46,973 nucleotides of DNA from Venturia oleaginea (Eukaryota; Ascomycota; Dothideomycetes; Venturiales; Venturiaceae), in contig JABMLP010000054.1 of assembly GCA_013176395.1 (NCBI GenBank), positions 1-46,973 on the forward strand, written 5' to 3'. Shown here piece by piece: positions 9,324 to 16,821 of this stretch (position 1 is its first letter; every line of letters begins with the position of its first letter). The translations under genes and the position numbers were made by a program. The notes beneath the pieces were generated by a model that made no database searches, was not told the DNA's origin, and saw only the letters and a list, made by a program, of their open reading frames with translations.

Positions 9324-11019
9324 GGCAATACTCAACGCGATGTAAGGCTCCTAATAGTCACTTGATAGTCTATTATTGCTAAGTTCCGTCGTAGTTACCA
9401 TATACTATCGCAAAGACCCGTCAAATCGCTATATTCATCAATTCGAGCGAGGGACGATTCCTTACCTTCGTTGGGATCCAGACTGCTTGGTACCGCACGA
9501 TCTGCCCCGCCAACAATACTACCCTCCGAATCCTTAGATGCATACAAGATGTCGCTACGAGATAGGACTCGACCTTCTACATGTTAGTACGCGTGTACAA
9601 GCTGAGGGAACCCGTTACCACATACACAAAGAAGGAATGCCCCCACCTTACCCTCAATGACGATGAATGGAGACAAATCAACTCATCGCTATTCTCCGTC
9701 CATTTGCAGTATACACGTCGCTCATCGGCGCCTCACGTCACCCTACCATCCACCAAGTATACACCATCTACAACGCCCTCTATACACACCTTGAGAATGC
9801 GGAACAGGTGCTTGAAGGGAAAACGCGTCGCTGGAAAAGAGAGATTAGGCAGGCAATTGCCTCGGCGAAGGAGAAGATACAGGTTTACTACAGTGCAACA
9901 ACAAATACACAGGCTGGAAAGCTGTACGGCATGGCAATCCTTCTCGAACCTCGTCACAAACTCGATACTTGGTTACGCCCTGAGTGGGTACCTTCACAAG
10001 ACGACCCATTTGACTGGCAGGCGTTTACTGGGATGAATTAAAGAGTCTTTATTACCGCGACTATGCGCACCTTACCCCATCAGTACGTTGCCTCGCCCTA
10101 CCAACACGGCTTCAGCCACAAACAATTAGCCTCGATAGCGTTGTAGACTCGTACAATATAGCTTCGGACCCAATACCAGCGGCTGAGAGATCGCAACCTG
10201 TGTCCGATGCATATAGAGAGTTTGAGGATTATCGCTCGTGGAGTAAGTACTTAGCTTGATGCCCTGATAGTCTCCTAGTAGTTACTAATGCAGCAATGCT
10301 TCACAGATAATGCAAACCCAGAGTTAAAGGCACCATTCGATCAATGGAAGCTTATTGAGCCGCGTTTCCCACGCATAGCAATAATGGTTAGGGACATCTT
10401 TGCCATCCAGGCAGCTGGTGTTGGTATTGAATGCGAGTTCAGTATTGCAAGTAACTTCAACACGAATAACAAGACATATTCAGCACCAGTTCTCGGCGCG
10501 TTAATGGTTAGTAACCATGAGCAAACAGTCGGCGAGAGACAACATGTATTGGAATACTACTCAATCCAAGCAAGGGCGAATCAGGTGACAGACAAGGATT
10601 TGGAAGATGAGAGGATAGACTGCGACGATACACTGGCGGTCTTCATTGAGCAGATGGTGGCCCTCAACGACATCAGTGACGGCGAGGATGATGCTGATCC
10701 AGATGATGTTCCTGTGGTTGAGGTTGCTTCTACTGACCCTCAATTACTGAGGAATGGTCTCCGGCGAGATGAGGAAGGGCTTTTGGATGGTAGGCTTGAG
10801 ATGGTTAATAGCGCTCGAGATCGAATAAATAGGCGTGCGCGTGTTCATCGTCTTATTACGCGTGAGAACAAACGTGGTCGGACTCGTAGCAGTACTCGCA
10901 TCGCAACAGCAAGAGCACCACCAGCACTTCAAAGAAGCAGTTCGAGCCTTCTAGCCATGGTACGGAATGTTAGGGACGAGGATGATGAGCCAGCGCGCAA
11001 ACGATCACGTCAAAGATAG
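9036..11019 (+). pseudogene. hAT transposase (N-terminally truncated, decayed)
   Basis: A hAT-family transposase lacking its N-terminal BED finger. Order: a core segment with TTDNASNN (9036-9350); a segment around 9548-10041 with the family motif at DVATR-stop-DSTFYM; then RTLPHQ-type remains; then a hATC dimerisation region with ECEFSIAS (10288-11019) ending in an acidic, basic tail. Lesions: TAG at 9563-9565, at the position where hATs carry the Trp of TRW (TGG to TAG), and a frameshift near 9667 where the reading moves from ...NDDEWRQIN into ...NQLIAILRPF. A GTAAGT...TACTAATGCAG sequence at 10244-10293 looks like a fungal intron but does not join the frames cleanly. Transposition activity is not expected. 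Confidence 0.78.
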
Positions 11020-11344
11020 TAAAATAGACTGATTCCACTGCCACTTGAACCTTGAGAATTGAGATACCACAGCCTGAGATTCTACTACTGTTAGACTACT
11101 GTTGACAATCAGGAGACTAACAGGAGATCATTTTTCGGTGTTTCTACGTTGCTGTATTGTGTGCGTATTGTATACGTATCAAATACAGGTTGTAACGGGG
11201 TTAGTCACGTGAACCCGCCCCTTTTAGCAAACGGTGCCCCTAGCCTTGGCGGGGGCGGGTCGGGTTGGAGTCTAGGACCTAAACCCGCCCCGCACCGCCC
11301 CTCAACCGACCCAACCCGTTTGACACCGCTCCGTGGGGACCCTA

Positions 11345-11865
11345 CCTTGATGTGCCTGGATTACTGGAGTTGCAGGCGTTACTTATCCTAGTCAGTCAGT
11401 CAGTCAGTCAGTCAGAAAACTTAAAGAATATCTACGTTGATACACAAACGACAATGTAGGTCGATAGGAATCGATCCCTATACGAATATCGTCCGTATCG
11501 CAGCTGATGAGATCATGAGCTTTCGGAGGCCGTTTTATACACAACTCAATCGCCCGTCCGCAAATTAATGTCGTTCACAGGCCCTGCATTCATCCATTCA
11601 TCCATGCATCCAATGAATAGGTTCTGTGACTCTATCGAGATGAATATTTCTAAGTCTAACTCATAGAAGTTAGGAGTGGCCATTAATATCAAGCCCCGGT
11701 CTTCCACAAATACACACTCCCCCTTCTGCAGATATTTCTATCAGAGCCTACGGATCCAAACTCTCCTCCATCTCAAATTCCTTACTAGTCTTCACGACCA
11801 ATCTCAAATCAGCTATCCTCAATTCTTTTGATCAAACATACAAACTCTTACCGACAACCACTACG
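11345..11865. other. Upstream region of SSP3, right arm
   Basis: Mirror of 6494-7014. Contains the (CTGA)n microsatellite at 11390-11415, the shared upstream module on the plus strand at 11459-11575 and the SSP3 leader (AATTCTTTTGATCAAACATAC at 11820-11840). No other gene seen. Confidence 0.6.
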
Positions 11866-12060
11866 ATGTACTTCCTCCACTCTATTACGCTCACCCTCCT
11901 CACCATTGCCATCCACGCCAACGCACAGAAACGCCCGAGTCAGTTTTGCAGATGGAACGAAAATATATGCGATATGGCATGTGGGAAAACGTCATGTTTT
12001 CTGGATTATATCAAATCTCCTGATGGGAAAACGGTTGCTGAGTGGTGTTGTCCTAAATAG
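11866..12060 (+). CDS. SSP3 (right-arm copy): small secreted cysteine-rich protein
   Basis: 64 residues, identical to the left-arm copy. Signal peptide MYFLHSITLTLLTIAIHANA; mature C-x6-C-x3-C-x4-C-x16-C-C, ending AEWCCPK. Start chosen at the family MYF methionine. The leader is pyrimidine/A-rich with CCACTACG before ATG. A GA-rich flank follows the stop (12061-12168), then TE2. Function is unknown; secretion is supported by the signal peptide, and an effector-like role is inference. Two divergent identical copies inside an inverted repeat could also yield hairpin transcripts. Confidence 0.82.
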   Translation: MYFLHSITLTLLTIAIHANAQKRPSQFCRWNENICDMACGKTSCFLDYIKSPDGKTVAEWCCPK

Positions 12061-12170
12061 ATAGATGAGGGAGGGGAGGGGACAAGAGAGGGAGGGATAT
12101 AAGGATGGAGGGCGATGGGAGAGGAGAGGAATGCGAGGATAGAAGGCGATGGATACAAGCATCTTTAATA

Positions 12171-13297
12171 ACGTGTTTCACCATTCACCTGGCCACCCCA
12201 CTCACTTGGCCCCCCAACCAAAAAGTCTAATCCCTTCGTACAATTATCGCGATAATGTCGACACCAACCCCCGGATCGGCTTGCAAAGAGGCTATATTAC
12301 TTCTTGCGAAGCAGAACTTTCAAACGAATCCAAATTTAAGTCAACGTCAAATCTCAGCGTCGTACGATATTCCTCGATCTACACTTCAGTCTCGTCTTCA
12401 AGGTGGTAAACCACGAAGCGAATCTAACCACCAAAAGAGAAAGTTACAAATACATGAAGAGCAGGCTCTGGTTCAGTGGATCCTAGACCTTGATCGACGA
12501 GGATTTCCGCCCCAAATTATCGACGTACGACGAATGGCAAACGCTTTACTCGAAAAACGCGGTACGAATCCTCCACCGTCATTAGTCGGGAAGAACTGGG
12601 TATCCCGCTTCATCAACGCTGTGCCGGAGCTTTGTACGAAGTGGAATCGTAAATTCCATTCACAGCGTGCAAAATGCGAAGATCCAGCGACAATCAACGC
12701 GTGGTTTCAGCGTGTTGAAGAGACGCCCTCACCACCAGGTACACCTCATGGAGTAGCGCCACAGTGGACGTCAGAAACTCCTCGTACGATAGCTCAGCTT
12801 GAGCAGCAGGCTCAGCTCGTCCGAAATCTTCTTCATCGCCAATCTCAGAGCCCAAGTAGTCAAGCAACTGGTCAACTCATCAAAGGATGTCAAGTCGCAA
12901 TGAATTCAGCAGTAATACTTGCAGAAGAGAATAGGAAGCTTCGTGCAGAGAACCAACGACGAAAACAGAAGCAACAGTATCGTAGACGATATATATTGCA
13001 TATGGAGGCGTTTTACAAGCTCAACAGGGTCAGTTCTTGGTCGAGGGATGCGAAAATAGCTCTAGAGATAGTGTTCAAGATCAGGAAGTCGTCGTACGAC
13101 AGCGAGCATTACCAACATGTAATGGCTGCGGTATTCAAGTTCATAAGATTAATCGATGCCCAAATACGTAAAGAATGTATTGTTAGAATTATTTTAATAA
13201 AAGCTGTATTGGTGGGAGGTTTATCGCACGATGACCTGAGATTTAGTGGTTGGGGTGGCCAAGTGAGTGGGGTGGCCAAGTGAGTGGTGAAACACGT
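12171..13297 (+). mobile_element. TE2 right copy, DDE-deleted Fot1-like transposon
   Basis: 1127 bp, TA at 12169-12170 and 13298-13299. TIRs ACGTGTTTCACCATTCACCT and GAGTGGTGAAACACGT (inverted), with tandem 17-bp GGTGGCCAAGTGAGTGG-type units at the right end. It encodes one open frame without a catalytic domain, so it is non-autonomous; TIR similarity to TE1 and TE3 is limited to the ACGT...CCAC pattern. Confidence 0.88.
12255..13283 (+). CDS. HTH-coiled-tail protein from a Fot1-like transposase lacking the DDE domain
   Basis: 342 residues. Residues about 10-60 form a helix-turn-helix (ISASYDIPRSTLQSRLQ) and about 65-152 a second CENP-B-type DNA-binding part (EEQALVQWILDLDRRGFPP ... KCEDPATINAWF). 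The chain then jumps directly to the C-terminal tail (ETPRTIAQLEQQAQLVRNLL ... ENRKLRAENQRRKQKQQ, coiled coil and basic). Compared with TE1 and TE3, the catalytic domain of about 250 residues is absent, and the join is in frame. Near the end the frame departs from the ancestral one: a CX2CX4HX4C zinc knuckle is readable at 13118-13159 in another frame. The last residues come from the TIR. As a DNA-binding protein without nuclease it could act as a competitor of full-length transposase; that is inference. Confidence 0.65.
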   Translation: MSTPTPGSACKEAILLLAKQNFQTNPNLSQRQISASYDIPRSTLQSRLQGGKPRSESNHQKRKLQIHEEQALVQWILDLDRRGFPPQIIDVRRMANALLEKRGTNPPPSLVGKNWVSRFINAVPELCTKWNRKFHSQRAKCEDPATINAWFQRVEETPSPPGTPHGVAPQWTSETPRTIAQLEQQAQLVRNLLHRQSQSPSSQATGQLIKGCQVAMNSAVILAEENRKLRAENQRRKQKQQYRRRYILHMEAFYKLNRVSSWSRDAKIALEIVFKIRKSSYDSEHYQHVMAAVFKFIRLIDAQIRKECIVRIILIKAVLVGGLSHDDLRFSGWGGQVSGVAK

Positions 13298-13299
13298 TA

Positions 13300-13624
13300 G
13301 CCTGATTATTAATGTGCTTTTCGTCACAACCCATTCACGTCGAAGAAGGTAGGATCAATAACACATTGTATTGACTGTTTGGGAGAGGGCCTGCGATGGG
13401 AGAGTCTTCAGGGATTGCCTGACTCTCACAGAATCCTCCGCAAGCAGGCCTGTCCCTCTTATCTATATAAGGCTATGTACATCTTGAAAAGGGACGGTGG
13501 GCGGGCAAAAACCGAAGCGATCTCAGGCGAGTGAGAATGAGATGAAGAGAAAAGAGAGACGTGGTCTCTCTTTAAGTACCGTGCCGTGTGCGGTGTTCAT
13601 TCCGTACGAAAAACCATCATTAAG
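13300..13624. other. Spacer between TE2 and TE1 (right arm)
   Basis: Mirror of 4735-5058. Contains TCTATATAAGGC near 13460 and GAGAGACGTGGTCTCTC near 13555, a perfect short inverted repeat. One extra A relative to the left arm near 13506. No gene supported; a solo-LTR or promoter fragment is possible. Confidence 0.4.
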
Positions 13625-13626
13625 TA

Positions 13627-15440
13627 ACGTGTTCCACCACCCAACCGCTCAAAATCTGCCAAGACTTCTACCATTCCTCTTATGTGATTATATCTGAACA
13701 ACGAAGCGCACTATTACTCCAACACGAAGGGAGAATCCAGCTCGCACTCCAAGCCCTCCAAGCCGGCCAATTCCGAAGCCAACGGGCCGCCGCTCGTGCC
13801 TTTGACGTTAAACAGCGAATCCTCTCTGAGCGCGTTAAAGGAGTCCCATTTATCCTCGAAACACCACCAAATGGTCGGAAACTTACCCTTACCGAAGAGC
13901 AAACGCTTGCCCGATACATCCTTGACCTCGATTCGCGAGGATTGGCGCCCCGGCTTTGTGAGGTAGCAGATATGGCCGATAAACTGCTAGCTATACGCGG
14001 TGGAGAGCCAGTGGGCAAAAACTGGGCTGAGAGGTTCGTTACGCGCTCAGATGAGCTCAAGATGGCCTTCAATCGAGCCAAGGATAGGCAGAGGATACTA
14101 CAGGAAGATCCAGAGATTATTGGCGCGTGGTTCAAGCTCGTTGCAGATACCAAAGCCAAGTACGGCGTCCACGACGAGGATACATACAACTTTGACGAGA
14201 TTGGCTTCCAAATGGGTGTTATTGGGTCAATGAAGGTCGTTACAGCCTCCGAGAGACGTACAAGGCCGGAACTCATTCAGCCGGGCGATCGCGAATTGGT
14301 TACGGTTATCCAGAGTATCTGCGTCGCTGGGTATGCAACCCCACCCTTCATTATCTATAAAGGACGCGTTCACATCTCTGCGTGGTACGAGGAAGCAGAT
14401 ATACCGCGCAATTGGAAGCTTTCAGTCTCTGAGAACGGCTGCACAAATAACGCGCTTGGTCTTGAGTGGTTGAAGCATTTTGACGCGCATACAAAGGCGC
14501 GGCAGGTGGGGGGGTACAGGCTACTCATTTTGGACGGCCATGAGAGCCATCTCAACCAGAATTTTAAGGACTACTGCCTCGAAAATAAGATCCTAACCCT
14601 CTGCATGCCATCGCACTCGTCGCATATACTCCAGCCCCTTGACGTGGTCTGCTTCTCGCCGTTGAAGCGCAAGTACTCCCAACGCGTCCGAGACTTGGCG
14701 CGCCGACGCGTGTACCATATCAACAAGGAAGGCTTTCTCCCTGCCTTCAAAGACGCGTTTTTCGACGTGTTTACAAAAGAGAATTGTCAAAAGGCCTTTG
14801 AGGCAGTAGGGCTAGTCCCTATCGACGCGCAGGCGGTATTGGACCGCCTTGAAGTACGGCTACGTACCTCGCCAGAACCCCGTCTCCCAGAAACGCCGTG
14901 GCAGTCAAAGACTCCAAGCAATACTCATGAATTTGGATCCCAATCCAAGCTCGTAAGCGACTCTTTTACTCGGTCACCAGTTACTGCGCAGGCTGGCCTT
15001 TCCCAGCTTGTTAAGGGCGCTGAATTGATGCTTCACCAAAACGCTCTACTCGTTGCGCGCAACCACGAGCTTGAAGAGCAATTGGCAGTAATAACGAAGC
15101 GAAAATCGCGCAAAAGGAAGCGGGTTCAGCAAGGTGGTACTATGGAGTATGGGACTGCAGCAGCGCAGGTAGCTGCAGAGGCGTCTGTAGCGCCTCAGGG
15201 ATCGAAGAAGGCTCGTGGTATCGGTGATCAAGAAATAGCCCGACCAACTGAACGGCGCTGTGGGAACTGCGGCGTAACTGGGCATAATGCGCGAACTCGT
15301 AAAAAAGATATCGAGATATCTTCTGAATCAGATAGTAGCACGACGGACTTAGAATCTATTGTTGATAACGAAAAAATTAAAGAGTCGTAACATGAGATGG
15401 TCGTGCCAAGAAATTTGAGCGGTTGGGTGGTGGAGTACGT
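13627..15440 (+). mobile_element. TE1 right copy, apparently complete Fot1/pogo-type transposon
   Basis: 1814 bp with TA target duplication at 13625-13626 and 15441-15442. TIRs ACGTGTTCCACCACCCAACC and GGTTGGGTGGTGGAGTACGT are inverted and imperfect. It contains one long open transposase frame. Size, TA duplication and DD35D transposase place it in the Fot1/pogo branch of Tc1/mariner. Its outer end is the right boundary of the giant palindrome. Confidence 0.92.
13684..15390 (+). CDS. Fot1/pogo-type DD35D transposase
   Basis: 568 residues, cut-and-paste transposase acting on the element's TIRs. Residues about 15-55 are an HTH (FRSQRAAARAFDVKQRILSE) and about 60-150 a CENP-B-type DNA-binding domain. 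The DDE domain follows with Asp171 (YNFDEIGFQMG), Asp284 (LLILDGHESH) and Asp320 (HSSHILQPLD); the spacing of 35 residues between the last two is the pogo/Fot1 DD35D signature. Residues about 430-490 carry a Leu-rich coiled, basic tail (RKSRKRKR). A C-terminal CGNCGVTGHNARTR resembles a CX2CX4HX4C zinc knuckle, but the fourth ligand is Arg. The start codon on the plus strand is ATT/GTG-like near 13684, so the true Met may be a little downstream or upstream. The frame is fully open, so this copy may be active, unlike its mirror copy. Confidence 0.88.
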   Translation: MIISEQRSALLLQHEGRIQLALQALQAGQFRSQRAAARAFDVKQRILSERVKGVPFILETPPNGRKLTLTEEQTLARYILDLDSRGLAPRLCEVADMADKLLAIRGGEPVGKNWAERFVTRSDELKMAFNRAKDRQRILQEDPEIIGAWFKLVADTKAKYGVHDEDTYNFDEIGFQMGVIGSMKVVTASERRTRPELIQPGDRELVTVIQSICVAGYATPPFIIYKGRVHISAWYEEADIPRNWKLSVSENGCTNNALGLEWLKHFDAHTKARQVGGYRLLILDGHESHLNQNFKDYCLENKILTLCMPSHSSHILQPLDVVCFSPLKRKYSQRVRDLARRRVYHINKEGFLPAFKDAFFDVFTKENCQKAFEAVGLVPIDAQAVLDRLEVRLRTSPEPRLPETPWQSKTPSNTHEFGSQSKLVSDSFTRSPVTAQAGLSQLVKGAELMLHQNALLVARNHELEEQLAVITKRKSRKRKRVQQGGTMEYGTAAAQVAAEASVAPQGSKKARGIGDQEIARPTERRCGNCGVTGHNARTRKKDIEISSESDSSTTDLESIVDNEKIKES

Positions 15441-15463
15441 TAGTTGTTTTACTACTCTAAAAA

Positions 15464-15667
15464 TGTCACGTTTGACCTTGGACTTGACTTGGAAGCATGA
15501 CTTGAATTCTATGGGATGTGCGAAGTTGTAAGGATGAGGAGCTAACTAAGAGGTAGAGACGAGTCTAAGTACTTGCGACCAGTCTCGCGCTAGACCTGAT
15601 CGAGCAGAACCACCACATTTAACTACGTTTAACTGCATTCGAATACCAACATAGTTCGATCATGACA
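15464..15667 (-). repeat. 3' LTR of element A
   Basis: 204 bp, begins TGTCACGTTTGACC and ends TCGATCATGACA on the plus strand. Identical by eye to 26986-27189. Confidence 0.95.
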
Positions 15668-15751
15668 GTACCCCCCAACAAGGCCGAGGCGCAATGGTTC
15701 AAACTGAACTATTTGGCGAGGTGACTGACAAACTTGAAGCATGATCGAATC

Positions 15752-16633
15752 TTAACCAGGCCTGTACCCGGTTGGTTTTGGTTTTCTTGGATATCTCTGG
15801 TGAAATTCATCAACCGCGCTCTTTGCGTTGTGCAAGAATTGAAGGGGTTCCCATGTCGGTAAGTAATAGCCTTCCCATTTAACCTTGTAGTCAAATCTCT
15901 TCGTAGCTTTGTTGAATCGTGAATCAACGACTTCATCCAGGGTGTAGATTCCATCGTTTTCTTCAACATCGACGGGAGGAGGTTGCGAGTCATTCTGGTT
16001 TGGAAACATCCTGTCGGAAGGGGGGTAGGCAGGGAGTAGTAGATTTGTATGAAAGACGGGATGGCAATGCATAGAAGTAGGGAGCTCGAGTATGTAAGCG
16101 TCGTGGTCTAGGGCTTGTAGAATCTTGAATTTGCCGGCGAACTTGCAGTCGAACTTTTTGGATGGGCGCGTGGTCTTGATATTCTTGAGGTTTAGCCAAA
16201 CCCAGTCACCAACTTTGTAGTTTGGAGAACCAAGCCGATGTTTGTTCTTGAAATATTCGTAGGTAGCGCTGGCGTGGCGGATCTCGTTGTAGCAAATCTT
16301 CTCAAGGTTTGCCATGAAGTCAGCCATGGAATTAGCTTTTCGTGTCTCGGTAATTTCGTGGCGAGAGGCGTTACGGTCTGGTTGAATTGGCGCTTCCAAT
16401 CCGGAGCGTGGATCGTAGCCGTAGGCGGCAAAAAATGGTGTGAGTTTTGTTGCATTGGAGGGTGTGTTGTTGATCACGAATTCGCAGAGTGGTAACCATT
16501 CGTCCCAATCATCTTGTTGATAATTGCAGTAAGCACGGATGTAGATTTCGACTTGGGCATTCGCTCGCTCGGTCCCGCCATCTGTCTCGGGGTGGAAACT
16601 GGTAGAGAGGCGGATTCGGATTCCGAGGCGTTT
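15752..16633 (-). pseudogene. Element A pol, 3' part: end of integrase plus chromodomain
   Basis: Continuation of the element A polyprotein after element B. Reads KRLGIRIRLSTSFHPETDGG, the integrase block with the catalytic Glu in TERANAQ. An integrase C-terminal segment with GDWVWLNLKNI (GPY/F-like region) follows, then a chromodomain (IYTLDEVVDSR ... YKVKWEGYYLPTWEP). The chromodomain would target integration to modified histones in sushi-type elements. The open frame at its 5' end runs on into the LTR of element B, which is accidental. Before the insertion the sequence joined directly to the part ending VLCKR at about 22217. Confidence 0.88.
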
Positions 16634-16809
16634 TATTACGGGACGGTAGCTGGAAAGACGCAGCATACTCGTAGCCAAAGATTGTTTAGATTCAGTTAAG
16701 GAGTGAAGGTATCTACAAACAGAGAACCTCAATGAGGTTCTTTCTCTATACTAGGCTCAATCAGGCTTAGGCTCTTAGCCTATACCAACCATGGGCCATG
16801 CCCATAACA
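16634..16809 (-). repeat. 3' LTR of element B
   Basis: 176 bp, TATTACGGGACGG...CCATGCCCATAACA on the plus strand, identical by eye to 22036-22211. Confidence 0.95.
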
Positions 16810-16821
16810 TTACCCCCCTCC

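Larger units (their letters stand above)
9036..11344 (+). mobile_element. hAT transposon, right copy including the spacer
   Basis: Includes the truncated transposase gene and the G/C-rich subterminal region (11218-11330), ending GTGGGGACCCTA at 11344. The 5' end of the element is missing because the inverted left arm joins at 9036. No 8-bp target duplication can be assigned for that reason. Confidence 0.75.
2904..15440. repeat. Giant inverted repeat (palindrome): two about 6.1-kb arms and a 288-bp spacer
   Basis: The left arm (2904-9035) is the reverse complement of the right arm (9324-15440). Mirrored features obey p+q=18359: SSP3, both ends of TE2 and TE1, the hAT frames and the CTGA microsatellite. 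The offset slips by one base at only four homopolymer positions that I could locate: near 5690/12708, 4853/13506, 4133/14225 and 3765/14596. Unique spacer: 9036-9323. Both outer ends coincide with the outer terminus of TE1, and no similarity continues beyond the flanking TA dinucleotides. Formation by inverted duplication, with the outer junction in TE1 copies, is inference. Confidence 0.93.

Noticed and set aside
2904..15440. Palindrome as a missed-adapter long-read artefact
   Set aside because: Such artefacts give a read folding back with no unique loop and do not end at transposon tips on both sides with different flanks. The 288-bp loop and the distinct left TE1 tip argue against it, although read-level proof is not available here.
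2904..15440. Interpretation of the arms as TIRs of one giant transposon
   Set aside because: Each arm contains several complete elements with their own TA duplications, and there is no target duplication flanking the whole palindrome.
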